Shown piece after piece: positions 44,241 to 55,734 of a DNA stretch of 64,000 nt. The DNA lies in the NCBI GenBank assembly GCA_944472155.2, contig OX235279.1, positions 176,803,868 to 176,867,867 of the forward strand, written 5' to 3'. The notes beneath the pieces were generated by a model. The model was not told where the DNA came from and did not search any database. It saw nothing but the letters and a program-made list of their open reading frames with translations. Numbering within the stretch: the stretch's first letter is position 1; each line of letters opens with the position of its first letter. The position numbers were made by a program, and so were the translations under genes. This DNA comes from Trichobilharzia szidati (lineage: Eukaryota; Platyhelminthes; Trematoda; Strigeidida; Schistosomatidae).

Positions 44241-44560
44241 ACAAATAACCAAAATCTGCCACTAAGTTTCCTCGTGGAAATCCCAGAAGGACAGCTCACC
44301 AGAGTGCAAGGACGCGGGCGCGCTCCCGCTTCTTTTCACTGCGTGTTTGCTGTCCCGGTAGATGTAGCCATGGCACTGTGGACGCCTTTAAGCGAAGGCT
44401 GGACAATCATGCAGCGACACAAGGACCGGGTCCAAATGGCCTATCTCCTCAAAATCGCATACACCATTCATGGGTTGACAACCAAATTCGTCGGTTTACT
44501 CCTTTACATTCTCTCCCGTCTTACTTTTCTGACTACTTCAACTACTTCACTTACATTTAT

Positions 44561-46415
44561 TATTATTATTAATATTGATATTATATATATATATATTTCA
44601 ACTTCAAATTTAATTAGCTGTCTGTTTATACGTTTTCTCTGTTTATTTTTCTGCTTTGAGTCGGAATAGCCTACACTTATTATATCCATTATTATGATTA
44701 TAACCTCTTTTCTTTTGACGACAATACCGGAGGACTAACTGCTGAAAGCAGCAACTCCACGCTACATACTACAAACAACATGTAATTTATCCCAGCACTA
44801 CTCCTTTTGAAGTTAACCAAAGCTACGACAGTCAAGTGGTGGGAAAAACTGTGCAGAAGTTTACCGAAGACCAGGAACCTTCACCTGGCAGTCAAGAAGC
44901 GAACACAAAGAAATCCAATTTTTGCTTACTTGCGCGTAAAAACGATACTGGATATTGGAAACGTATAACCGAGCTTTTCAGGAAAAAATGTCTTGTGGTT
45001 TAGATGTGATTCATAACATTGCGGGTTATATATAAGAAATCATTTACGCAGCAGTTAACATCAGGATACTTGTTGGGAGTTAGTCGCAAATTTGGATCAC
45101 ATGTGCTTTTATTAAACAACAGCAAGTTTTAGACTACTTAGACGGTTCTCTGAAGAGATAGTTTAGTGTTATCATCGCCGGAGGACATCAGCAAGTAGCT
45201 TATGATGGATGAGTAGATTCATATCAGTGATAAGCATAGGGACATTAGCATGAAGGAGAACACACAGAGTAGGTTTGGGTGAACTTGTGATCATACAGAC
45301 GTATCCTCTCACGAAGGTTACAGTGGGTTGCTCATTTGAAGCCTGCAAGTTAAAAATAAGTGCATTCCGTCGGTTTTCCCCCGTGGCAAGAAGGAGGCTG
45401 AATCGCGCAACCCTGTCAACAGGGTGATGGCTTTTACTGAAATTATTGATGTACAGCAAGCAGTTGCTGCAACTAGCTACGGTCTCCATTAACACGTGCT
45501 TATTTGATAGTTTTCTTCAGTCTTGATATCTTCGTTAAAACTACAGAATTTCAGGCAACATCGTGCTTTCAAGCCGAAGGCATTGTGATGTCAGTGTTAA
45601 GTACTGGTAGTGTTGTCGATTAGCTACACTTTACCAGTCCTTACTTAACGCAATTTACCTATGTACCTAATAATTCAGTACTCTACCTAACGTGTAAGTA
45701 TTGAAGACAAAGCGCAAATTAAAAAGACTTGGTTATTAGGGAAAAAGTGCTCGAGTGTTCCATATATTTGAGTAAAACAAAAGGTAAAGATTATCCAAGG
45801 AAAATGGTCTAGAGCTTATCTAACGGGTGTGACTTTATTACACACTCAAGGAATGTGAGTATAGACAGCACAACGAAAAAGAGCAAATTGGCGTTGATGC
45901 CAGTTCATGTACGTACAAATTCAAACAAGGTCTTTAACATTGGAATATGCACTACAGAGTATCCCCCCCATCATGGGATACTGACAACTCTTGATCCTAG
46001 CAGTTGACTATGAGACGCATACTAGTTTGATTGGGAGAATGGATGAAGTGGAAAATTGGTATAACTGGAGCTGCAGAACAATCCATACGGCGTTGGCAGG
46101 GACCGTTTTCACAGGTTCTCACCAGCTGTAAACGATATGATTTTTCTGTTTTCTCCTCCCCACTCCTCTACTATTTTGAAAGCATATAAACTGATGACAA
46201 ATTAAACTGAAATTTATAATGCACATATTTCATACGTGTTAATTTTGTTATGTTTTCTTCGCTACCATTCAAACATTGAGGTGTGTTATTTTCATTATTT
46301 ATAACCATTGCAATTTCGGGTAGTTTGCAGCTGAGGAGAACTCGTGAAATAGAATTATATCATTTTTGCTGCAAATCTGATCTTTCTTTCTGTATAGAAA
46401 AGGTCTGTTAAATTT
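44561..46415. other. No gene confirmed; one possible coding stretch
   Basis: A minus-strand open frame at 45172-45495 (107 codons) reads METVASCSNCLLYINNFSKS, then NEQPTVTFVRGYVCMITSS and LCVLLHANVPMLITDMNLL. Composition looks protein-like, but I see no clear donor, acceptor or family. The rest is AT-rich and unassigned. Confidence 0.3.
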
Positions 46416-47100
46416 CTTATTCTACTATGGTCTTATTCTCTTCCCTAATCGTTCACTTCTAGTTTTGGTAATTAACCTACTAATATCACTCTCACATGTT
46501 TCTTTGTTATATCCTCTCAAGCACTTCACACTTGTCAAGGGGATACTCGAATACCCTACTCCTCATTCAATAACAATTTTCACCTCGTCAAATTTCAAAG
46601 CATTTCTTCCGCTGTGCCGCTGTAACGACAGAAGATAAGGGCCAGGCAAAATCATTTATTGAGAAAATCAACAGATATTTATATATTTTTATGTACATTA
46701 CTACTCGTTATTGGCAGCAGAGAAGCAACGTCTTCTGACTGGTTGTTTCCTTGCTGAAGGTTATTCTGTTATCTCTTTGTGGCCGTCTCTTAGACAGTCT
46801 GGTCTGCGAATCGTATCTGCCCACGTTAAGTTTGCTGTGATCGGTTGTTGAGTTCCTCAAGGTTAGGCTTTGTTCTTGTTTTTTCTCATGACCCCCGATT
46901 TGGGACGTAAACATTGACGTCAATTGTTGCTTACAATTTTGGATTTCAGAAAGCTCTCACCACACAGCTGACTACTACGTAATCTTTTGAGTAGTTACAT
47001 TAATTATGCCCCCCCTATTACTCAATAAAAGACTATTATGCGTTTTTGGTGAATATAAATACGATTCTACAGCCTTTGAAGATGTCTTAACTGAAGTGCC
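46416..47100 (+). repeat. PLE1 terminal repeat interrupted by a ~340-bp insert
   Basis: Matches the PLE1 right terminal repeats (47.57-47.98, 55.25-55.72 and 59.78-60.24 kb): TCACTCTCACATGTTTC, CAATAACAATTTTCACC, CTATTACTCAATAAAAGAC, GAATATAAATACGATTC. At about 46625-46966 an unrelated stretch replaces the expected continuation GTTGAGTACTACGTAA. Confidence 0.65.
46625..46966. mobile_element. Insert of unknown type (possible solo LTR)
   Basis: Starts TGTAACGACAGAAGATAAGG and ends near CTCACCACACAG inside a PLE1 terminal repeat. TG...CA-like ends and the ~340-bp length would suit a solo LTR, but the flanking duplication (GCTG) is too weak to prove it. No similarity to other parts of the window. 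Confidence 0.3.
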
Positions 47101-47149
47101 TTATTTTATTCATGTATCATATAAAAAGTAATAATTTAAATCACCGAAA

Positions 47150-47990
47150 AAACTCATTGAGCTATGAAGAAAATAAAAGACAGTTCAGTGAAGAGAATAT
47201 TCTTTATCGATGAAATCATCTTTAGAGGCTGCACAATCATATTTATATTTGACAAAATAATGTGTATATTGACCGCATAAAGCGCACACTTTCCAAACGC
47301 ATCTCTGAACAACATCCTGCATGGTTAGCAAAAGGACAATGCAAGACAATTGCTAGTACAATTCTCGAGCACTTGGTGAGCACAAGCCACCCACCTCCAC
47401 CAGAGTCGTCTTTCAAGATCATCTACAGTGAGAGGCCAAAAGGTACAAAGGGTGTCAGCTTTCGGCGTTTGTGTATGATGGAGGCACTGGCAATTCTTCA
47501 ATACAACCCCGAACTCTGTATACAGAAAAAGTTTGTCCAGTCTCTTATTCTACCACGATGTTAACCTCTTAATTAGTTGTTTCCTGTAAATTTTTATTTT
47601 TATTTTTAATGATTACTTTGGTTTTACTCTAGTAATCAATTCACAATTATCACTCTTACATATTCCTTTTGGTCGTTTTGTCACCCTCTTCACATTTGTT
47701 AAACTGACACTCAACTACCTTTATTCTCAATACTCAATAACAATTTTTAACCTTATCAAATTCCTAACGCTTTCTTCCTTTGCGCCGTTGACCATTACGT
47801 AATTTATAACTTTTATTTTTACCTTTGAAGCCACTTCTGAGTAATGAACTGCATAATCCCCCTTCCCCCTATTACTCAATAATCGACTACTATACATTTT
47901 TTTGGTAAATATAAACACGACTGTACAGTACAGCCTGTGAAGATGATTTCGTCGATAAAGAAGATTCTATTGTCTGATTTGTGTTTTATT
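47150..47990 (+). mobile_element. Truncated PLE1 with inverted terminal repeats
   Basis: A short left terminal piece in minus orientation (47150-47262) precedes a C-terminal body (47262-47564), followed by a plus-orientation terminal repeat (47565-47990). The two terminal pieces share GAAATCATCTT...GCTGCACAAT / its complement. RT and the GIY-YIG core are absent. Confidence 0.75.
47262..47564 (+). pseudogene. PLE1 C-terminal domain fragment
   Basis: 100 codons: RIKRTLSKRISEQHPAWLAK, GQCKTIASTILEHLVSTSHP, FKIIYSERPKGTKGVSFRRL, LAILQYNPELCIQKKFVQSL. Nearly identical to the C-terminus of the copy at 59.5-59.8 kb. This is the part downstream of YIG in the GIY-YIG nuclease. The open frame is intact but truncated at the start. 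Confidence 0.8.
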
Positions 47991-48076
47991 TACTTCATAG
48001 AATAATTCAGTTAATTGTAGCGATGATTGGAGCTAGGGGGAGTGATACACACAAACTTCAAGCTCAGCACAACAGA

Positions 48077-48080
<4 letters not shown>

Positions 48081-48132
<52 letters not shown>
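48081..48132. repeat. TA microsatellite
   Basis: About 50 bp of alternating TA with one interruption near 48118. Confidence 0.9.
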
Positions 48133-48419
48133 CATAAAGTAGAAATGTAAATATATAACCCCAACTAAAATTATAAATTAATATTGGAGTTTCATACATT
48201 TATTCCCCTTAATGAATTTGAACAAAGCAACAACTACAGTTTTAGCAGAATAAAATGGTACCATCTTTTATTTCTTTGCCTTCTCGTCAGCTGCTTACAG
48301 GGCAAAGATATTATTAAATGTATCTGCAAAAACAATTTTAACACACTTGCACAGAGTTCATTTTTAAACAAAAATTCATCAATATATACATAAACTTATA
48401 TATATATAATTCAAATGAA

Positions 48420-49180
48420 CTGTCGTCAAGATTTGACTGAATAGTTCTAAAATATTTGGGCGCCGAGTGAGAAGTAGACATTTGTAAAAAAAATTATATT
48501 TGTAAAATCTCAGCGAAATTGAAATGAGTACTTCTAACGTTTCGTTCGGCAATCTGGTCCGAACTTATTCAGGGAAATTAATCGAAATTAACATAACATA
48601 GGTTTATATATAAAAGGCACTTTTTTTGTTTTTAAAAACTTTGTCCAATCATGATTCATAAAACAAGTATTAACAAGTATAATAAACAAAGTTGTATGAG
48701 CTGTGATCAAAATTTGACCTCGGACTTACAAATATTGGTCTACCTTTGTTAAACACCTTAAACAGAGTGTGCATGCTTGTGTGGGTAAACAGTTGTAAAA
48801 CATTTCTTAACGTCTCCATGAGAAGATATAGACAGTCAGGAGTTTGACCAAGTATTAATAATTAATGATGCATATCCATTTTTATTTATTAATCAGGATT
48901 TCCTATGCATCAGCTAACATCAAACCTTCATGTTTGTTCAGACTGCTAGTATCTAGAATTTTATGATTAGACGTATTTTCAAAATTATGGTGTTTAGGAT
49001 TAGAGTTTAGTTTAAGCGCCCTGTCGAACTTATTGCCTTTTAAATATATACCTCTGTTATGTTAATTTCGATTAATTTCCCTGAAGAAGTTCGGACCAGA
49101 TTGCCGAAAGAAACGTTGGAATTACTCATTTCAATCTCGCTGAGATTTTACAAATATAATTTTTTTTCCAAATATATATA
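48420..49180 (-). mobile_element. PLE family 4 remnant with inverted terminal repeats
   Basis: Inverted arms at about 48500-48612 and 49055-49175 share AATTTCGATTAATTTCCCTG and CAGCGAAATTGAAATGAG. Between them the minus strand reads NKFDRALKLNSNPKHHNFEN and then LDTSSLNKHEGLMLADA, a PLE C-terminus. Hammerhead-like strings (CTGAAGA, stem GTTCGG/CCGAA, GAAAC) occur in each arm. A third arm copy is at 63.8-64.0 kb. Confidence 0.7.
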
Positions 49181-49182
49181 TA

Positions 49183-50260
49183 TATATAATACTAAACATT
49201 ATTCCGAACAATAATGATCATATATAGTGGAAACTTTCCAGCATTACGCATTCAGATGAAAGAGAGAGGAAAAATATCCAGTTACCAGGCGGGCCAAGGA
49301 AAGACTGATAACCGCTTCTTTCTGAATGCATAAATCAGGTTTCAGGCGCTTGATGAAAATGGCTTCAGCAAACTTGAGGAGAATTGAGCTCTTTTGCCTA
49401 TTGATAATTTTGAACGACTTTTCGACGTCCACCTCATGACCCGTGTCAAGGAGATGCCTGGCGTTGGTACTGTTTAAAGCATTTGTTCCTTTGAGACGTA
49501 AGCTTTTTGGTACTTGTTCAGAAAATCGTAGATATGCTCTTCTTTCTGTCCTTCCAATGTAACTGCTCCCGCAGATACATGTAAATTTGTATATACAGTT
49601 GAGTTAACATGAGGAGGATATCTATCGATTTCTGATTGCATCAAAGAGCAAGTTGTTCGATAGACGGGGACGAGCTTAGCTGCAGAATAGGCTATGGCTA
49701 GTGATGTCCTCAGCTTTCTGTTGATCATCGCTGAAATGTTTTTATCTTTTTAATCAAGCTGAATGTAGATTGGCTTTTTTCTTACTGTGATATCGGAGTG
49801 ATGAATCACAGAACCACCTATAATAAAACAGATTCAAAGAAATCATAAAATGCGCGGTTGAAAATAGAAATTAATCCAGCCGACTAAGTACCTGGTCCGG
49901 GGTTCGATTCCTGGCCAACGCACTCCTTTACTTCGCCAAACCAGAAATAATGCTGGGGAAGAGGAAAGGTTAGGCATGAGGCTACCACCCCCATCCTGTA
50001 AAATAAAAACTGCTACAGAAACTTCAAGCCACTAGCTTGAAGCCCTATGTTCCACTGGGGAACGCGTAGAAAAAAAAATCCAGCCTAAGAATAAATACGT
50101 CAAATTAGTACACTCTGTCTACGTACCAAAATCAAACTCAAGAAAAACAATAGACAAATAAGAAAAGGCCTGCAGGTACAAAGAAAAGAAATATAAAATT
50201 AATATGACTATAAGTTTCCAGACCGCAGATGTTACCAATTTCCTGAAATAATTTGAGCGC
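49183..50260 (-). mobile_element. PLE family 5, copy 1 (minus), with SINE inside
   Basis: Minus-strand body: MINRKLRTSLAIAYSAAKLV (49728), then in the next frame CIYKFTCICGSSYIGRTERR (GIY-YIG), then EVDVEKSFKIINRQKSSIL and IKRLKPDLCIQKEAVISLSL (49432-49244). A one-base frameshift just before CIYKF is shared with the copy at 56.07-56.56 kb, so it predates their duplication. The X terminal segment at 49740-50260 contains a SINE A (49883-50076). Protein-level sequence of the two copies is identical over both open frames. Confidence 0.8.
49883..50076 (+). mobile_element. SINE A, 5'-truncated, 9-bp TSD
   Basis: Flanked by AATCCAGCC at 49874-49882 and 50077-50085. The paralogous sequence at 56.69-56.71 kb has a single AATCCAGCC and no SINE, an empty site. 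Begins inside the head (TGGTCCGGGGTTCGATTCC) and retains the RTE-like tail CCCTATGTTCCACTGGGG. Confidence 0.95.
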
Positions 50261-50699
50261 CGAGTCAGATTGAATCATTTCATTCAAAATAAAAGACAAA
50301 TTCAGTGAAGAAAATTTTCTCTATCGACGAAATCATCTTCACAGTCTCTACTGTACAGTCGTGTTTATATTTACCAATAAATGTATAGTAGTCTATTATT
50401 GAGTAATAGGGGGTGACGTAATTGATATGATTACTCGGAAGTGGCTTTAGAAGTAAAAAAATTAAAAGTTGTAAATTACGTACTACTCAATGGCACAAAG
50501 TTAGAAATTTGATAAGGTTGAAATTGCTATTGAGTGAGTGAGAATAGTTAATTGAGTGCCCATTTAACCAGTGTGAAGAGGGTGTGAAAATGTACAACAG
50601 GGAGCATATGAGAGTGATAATAGTGAATTAATTATTTAAGCAAAAGCAAAATAAAAGTAAAATTAAAATTCAAAAAAGGAAAAGAAAAAATCAAAATTT

Positions 50700-51113
50700 T
50701 TACAGGGACTGACTAGTGAAGAGGGTAGGAACATGGTGGAATAAGAGACGGGACAAACTTTTCTGTATACAGAGTTCGGAGTTGAATTGACGTTGAATCG
50801 CCAACGGCTCCGCCATACACGAATACCGAAAGCTGACGCCCTTTGTACCATTTGGCCTCACCTTGTAGTTAGTCTTGGAAGACGACTCTGTTGGAGGTGG
50901 GTGGCTTGTGTTCACCAAGTGCTCGAGAATTGTGCTAGTAATTCTCTTGCATTGTCCTTTTGCTAACCACACCAGATAATGTTCAACATTGGGTTCGGAA
51001 AGTGTGTGCTTTGTGCGGCCAATATAACTAGCTCCACACGAGCAGGTGAATTTATAAACACACGCTGAGGTTGCCCAAAGCGGCAGTTTATCCTTCATAC
51101 ATCCGTTGATCAT
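50700..51113 (-). CDS. PLE1 GIY-YIG endonuclease and C-terminus
   Basis: 137 codons on the minus strand: GCMKDKLPLWATSACVYKF, TCSCGASYIGRTKHTLSE (CxC and YIG of the nuclease), EHYLVWLAKGQCKRITSTIL and GTKGVSFRYSCMAEPLAI. A frameshift near Q-F-N alters the usual LAILQYN. The upstream RT/linker is in other frames with stops, so this is part of a dead element although the domain itself is legible. Confidence 0.8.
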   Translation of the reverse strand: MINGCMKDKLPLWATSACVYKFTCSCGASYIGRTKHTLSEPNVEHYLVWLAKGQCKRITSTILEHLVNTSHPPPTESSSKTNYKVRPNGTKGVSFRYSCMAEPLAIQRQFNSELCIQKSLSRLLFHHVPTLFTSQSL

Positions 51114-51670
51114 TTATCGGCTGTAGAAACTGATCCATAGCTCAATCGTAATGAAGGCTTTCCTCAGTGATCTGCATAAGCGATTCTTCCGGATATCAGC
51201 TGCGGTATCACCTTTAAATTCAACACTCATAAATTGCAGTTTCTTCGGCACCGTCTGGGTTCTTTCAGGCTTCTTCTTTAACTTCATGCTTTTCTAGAGA
51301 TATCTTGGAGGATATCCATTCTCCATGAGGACTTGTCTGAGATGCCCGAGTTCCCCGTCAATTGTATCACTGGATCATATCCTTCTTATTCTTGAGGATA
51401 AGAAGTGGATCGGATTTTTCTTTCTTCTGAAAGGGACTCAACTATGGAAATTTGTGTACTGACTATTCCATGTTGGTTTCCTGTAGATGGATCTTTGAAG
51501 AGAACCATCAGATCTCCGTTTTAGAAAAACATTCAAAAAATGGAATTCCGAGTTCACCTCAGATTCCTACGTGAAGTGAATGGCATGATGGCAGTTGTTG
51601 AACTCTTTAGTTATCAGTTTGATGTCGTCATTGTCGTCATATATGATGAAAGTATCATCCATGTATCTTG

Positions 51671-52677
51671 AGACAAAAGAAAAAGTCTTTGTGGGGACAT
51701 GGAATGTCCGTACCATGTACGAGATTGGTAAAGCTGCCCAGATCGCAAACGAAATGAAAAGATACAGAATTCAAGTACTGGAAATATGTGAAAGCAGATG
51801 GAACGGGAATGGACTCACCAAATTGTCAACGGGTGAGTCAGTGATCTACTCCGGTCATCCAGAAGATAACCACTCGCACACCGAGGGCGTGGCTATCATG
51901 ATGTCACCAACGGCAACCAAGGCCCTGATGCAATGGGAGGCGATCTCGCCCAGGATAATAACCGCCAGATTCAACTCAAAAGGAAGGAAAGTGTCAATTA
52001 TACAATGCTATGCACCGACAAACAACGCAGACCTCGAAAATAAAGAAGAATTCTACAGACAACTACAGACAACAATGGACAATACTCCAGCTGGTGACAT
52101 TAAAATACTAATGGGAGACATGAACGCCAAACTGGGATCAGACAACACAGGAAGGGAACTCATCATGGGTAGAGAAGCTCTCGGAGAAATGAATGAAAAC
52201 GGAGAACTCTTCGCCGACTTCTGCGCCTTCAATGAACTAGTGATTGGTGGCAGCGTATACAAACACAAGGATATCCACAAGGCTACATGGGTGTCACCAG
52301 ATGGGCGAACCAAAAACCAAATTGACTTCATCTCAATCTCAAGAAAGTGGAGGCGCAGCCTACTGGACACGAAAGTAAGAAGAGGAGCAGACTTTGGCTC
52401 AGACCACTACCTCGTACAAGGGACAATCCAAATCAAATTTAAAGCTTTCAGAGAAACAGGAGCTGCAGATAGACCACAAGCCAAGTTCAACACTCAAAAA
52501 CTGAAGGACCAGGACACAAAGGACATCTTCACTACAAGCATAAAGGACAAAGACGAGACACAAATCAACACTGGTGAAGTGGTCAGCGTCGAAAAGCACT
52601 GGAACAACTTGAAAACAGTGTGGAGTCAAACCTGCATGGAAGTTCTAGGCAGAAAGGAGAGACAGGACAAACAATAG
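51671..52677 (+). CDS. RTE endonuclease domain and linker (copy A)
   Basis: The open frame (start lost at the truncation; an upstream in-frame ATG belongs to the PLE) reads VFVGTWNVRTMYEIGK, VLEICESRWN (catalytic E), VSIIQCYAPTNN, DIKILMGDMNAKLGSD (GDMNA catalytic), HKATWVSPDGRTKNQIDFIS and GSDHYLVQG (catalytic SDH). These are all the APE-type endonuclease motifs of RTE elements. It stops at TAG (52675-52677), inside the linker that should lead to RT. Confidence 0.9.
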
Positions 52678-52716
52678 CTCACTACGGACACTTGGAAACT
52701 AATAGAAGAGAGAGGG

Positions 52717-54310
52717 ATGGTGAAACAAAAGATTCTCCAGTGCACCGATGAGCAACAAAAACAGGATTTGAACGCAAGCTACAAGACATTGAACAAGAGA
52801 GTAAAGAAGAGTGCCAGGGAAGACAAAAGAAAGTACTATGAAACCATGGCAAGTGAGGCAGAACCAGCCACAGTGCAGGCAAAGGAGACCTCGCAACACT
52901 CTACCAAACTACTAGGTACCTATCGGGAAAACGTTCGACACAAATCAAGCCGGTGAAGGATGACAATGGAAAGTCACTCAACAAAGAAGTGGAGCAAAGG
53001 AAACACTGGGCTGAACACTTCAAAAGACTCCTAAATCGACCACCACCTACAAAGCGCCCAGCAATACCAACAAAGGAGACGGAGCTACCAGTGAACACCA
53101 ACACCCCGACGAAATCAGAAGTCCTGAAGGCAATCAAGATGCTAAAAGCTGGAAAAGCAGCAGGACCAGATGGAATCCCAGCAGAAGCATTGAAAACGGA
53201 CCCAGAGACAACAGCGGACTTGATGACGCCACTACTGGAGAAGGTGTGAAAAGAAGGCAAAGTACCCAAGGATTGGAACAAGGGATACTTATTCAAGCTA
53301 CCAAAGAAAGGAGACGTAAGTCAATGCAAGAACTGGCGCGGAATTATGCTCCTGTCCATCCAAAGCAAAATACTAAGCCGCATCATCCTGGAGAGAATCA
53401 AACATGCCAACCTGGATGAAAAAATTCGACCGGAACAAGCTGGATTCAGGAGAAACAACTCATGCATTGATCAAATCGCCATATTACGGATCATCATTGA
53501 ACAAAGCTTGGAATGGCAGTCAAGTCTCTATCTTAACTTCATCGACTTTGAAAAGGCCTTTGACAGCGTCGATGGAGAAGTGATTTGGAAACTACTTCGC
53601 TACTACGGGGTGCCGTCGACAATTATACATCTCATCCAACAGTTGTACGACAATGGTGCATGCCAAGTAATCCACAACGGGAAACTTACGGAACCCTTCG
53701 AAGTGAGGACAGGAGTAAGACAAGCTGGCTGCCTGCTATCGCCAATGATTTTCCTGATTGCAGTAGATTGGATAATGAGACAGACAGCGGGCCGGGCAAT
53801 GAGGAAACAGGCATAAAATGGACTCACACAAAAAACGAACTTGGAGGATCTGGACTTCGCCAATTATATATGTCTGATTTCCCACAAACTGGAAGATATG
53901 CAAGCGAAAAGCAACAAGTTAGCAGAATAAGCATCCAGAGAAGATAGGCCTTCAGGTGAACATAGAGAAAACGGAGGTGATGAAAATTCCTGGGCAACAC
54001 CACCAACAGCAACAACAACAACAGACAACAATCAGCCATCATAAATGGGAGAAATCTGAAAGAAGCAACCTCCTTTACCCACCTACCTGGGAAGCATCGT
54101 TTCAACTACAGGCGGAACTGACGAGGATATTAAAGCAAGAATCGGAAAAGCAAGACAAGCTTTCACTACTCTCAAGTCTGTGTGGAGGTCAACAACACTC
54201 AGCATCAAAAATAAGATACGGATTTTCAACTCCAATATGAAGTCAGTGCTACTCAACATACGGATCAGAGACTTGCACTGCGCGTCATAAAGAGCATCTC
54301 AAACAAACTA
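52717..54310 (+). pseudogene. RTE reverse transcriptase and C-terminus (copy A)
   Basis: VKKSAREDKRKYYETMASEA, then after a frameshift QRKHWAEHFKRLLNRP and MLKAGKAAGPDGIPAEALK (52953-53249, TGA), ILSRIILERIKHANLDEKIR, RPEQAGFRRNNSCIDQIAIL, YLNFIDFEKAFDSVDGEVIW (block A) and GVRQAGCLLSPMIFLIAVDW (block B, with an extra A). Block C, FADDxCL in copy D, is FANYICL here, so the catalytic Asp pair is lost. C-terminal KARIGKARQAFTTLKSVWRS continues with stops. Confidence 0.85.
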
Positions 54311-54710
54311 CAGACCTTCATTAACACTTGTCTTCGCTCAATACTCAAGATCAGATGGCAGGCCAGAAAGGATCAGCAACAGGGAAAAATCTCTGGGGGC
54401 GAACCAACACAGCAGGAACCGATTGTGAAACAAATAGGCAGGAAGAAATGGAGATGGATGGGATTGGCCATACTCTGAGCAATGAAACCATCAAGTAACA
54501 TCACTAGACAAGCCATTGCTCGAGTGGAACCCGAAAGGGAAGCGGCGAGTTGGTCGTCAGTGCGAGGGTGGGTGACTTGGAGGAGGTGATGTGAAGAGGA
54601 GATGAAAACGTGTGGGGAGACATGGAGCCAGGTGAAAACTTTAGCAGAGAACCGAACGCAGTGGCGACGCACGGCTGAAGCCCTATATTCCTGTAGGAAT
54701 TAAAGGATAC

Positions 54711-54753
<43 letters not shown>
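54711..54753 (+). repeat. (AAT)n LINE tail
   Basis: About 14 AAT units forming the 3' tail of RTE copy A, ending at its TSD. Confidence 0.95.
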
Positions 54754-54756
<3 letters not shown>

Positions 54757-55093
54757 TATCTTTGGTACAAATGGAAACTATCGATAATAGGCCGTAACAT
54801 ACTATTCTCCAAACTTGCCAAGAAGCAGTCTGCAAGTAAAGGACCCAATGGTGACCCCATTGCCACTCCATCTTTTTGTCTATAAAGCATGTTGTTGAAC
54901 TTGAATTGAACGTTTAAAGTGCATCTCAACAGTAGTTCCTTTACGTAGTGGATCGGAACACACACGTCTACATTATTATCCTCAATGAATTTCCATATAA
55001 AGCAAATAGTTTCAGTGAGGAGAACATTGGTGAAAAGGGAAATAACATCCATGGATATCATTTTCTTCCCGGATACATTAGCATCAGTTATTA

Positions 55094-55231
55094 ACTCCAT
55101 TATGGATGAGATTTTATTTTGATAAATCACAGTGTTACACAGTCATATTAACTGATGACGTTTTATCAAAATAAAATCTTATCCATAATGGAGTTACACC
55201 TTACCACAGTGCCCAAGTTTTATCCTTATAT
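55094..55231. mobile_element. Mini-PLE, 138 bp, imperfect 12-bp TSD
   Basis: Flanked by CATCAGTTATTA (55082-55093) and CATCACTTATTA (55232-55243), one mismatch. Contains inverted ATTATGGATGAGATTTTATT and ATCTTATCCATAATGG around an AT core with TGATGACGTTTTATC, and ends with CCACAGTGCCCAAGTTTTAT. The PLE1 copy at 58.57-58.60 kb lacks it, so its insertion there is secondary. Confidence 0.85.
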
Positions 55232-55734
55232 CATCACTTATTAGTCTCTTATTCTACCTTGGTCTTAACCTCTTCACTAGTCGTTTCCTGTAAAATATTT
55301 CGATTTTTTCTTCTCCTGTTTTTAAACTTTTAATTTTACTTTTAGTTTGCTTTTACTTTAATAATTAATTCACTATTATCACTCTCATTTGCTCCCTGTT
55401 GTACATTTTCACACCCTCTTCACACTGGTTAAGTGGGCACTCAACTAACTTTATTCTCACTCATTCAATAGCAATTTTAACCTTATCAAATTTCTATGTG
55501 TGTGCCGTTGAGTACCATGTAATTTACAACTTTTATTATTTTTTTTTACTTCTAAAGCCACTTTCAAATGATTATATCAATTATGTCACCCTCTATTACT
55601 CAATAATAGACCACTATACATTTTTTTGGTAAATATAAACACGACTGTACAGTAGAGACTGTGAAGATGATTTCGTCGATAGAGAAAATTTTCTTCACTG
55701 AATTTGTCTTTTATTTTGAATGAAATGATTCAAT

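Larger units (their letters stand above)
40200..44560 (+). mobile_element. CR1-type LINE (copy C6), second family, interrupted
   Basis: ORF1-like frames 40442-41411, endonuclease 41456-42449 and RT 42697-44240 lie in order on one strand. All parts are damaged by frameshifts. A mini-PLE (43024-43161) interrupts the RT. Its protein sequence differs clearly from the 20-24 kb and 28.5-30.6 kb LINEs, so it is a separate family. Confidence 0.75.
51670..54753 (+). mobile_element. RTE-clade LINE (copy A), near full-length, 9-bp TSD
   Basis: Flanked by ATGTATCTT at 51661-51669 and 54754-54762. Runs from the endonuclease start to the 3' end TGAAGCCCTATATTCCTG plus (AAT)n. The usual 5' region (GTAAAGAGG...GGTTGGGC) is missing, so it is slightly 5'-truncated. 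The intact paralogous site is in the PLE1 copy at 58.87 kb. Confidence 0.95.

Noticed and set aside
51595..51669. Start of the RTE ORF at the upstream ATG 51595
   Set aside because: 51595-51669 is antisense PLE sequence before the TSD; the RTE begins at 51670.
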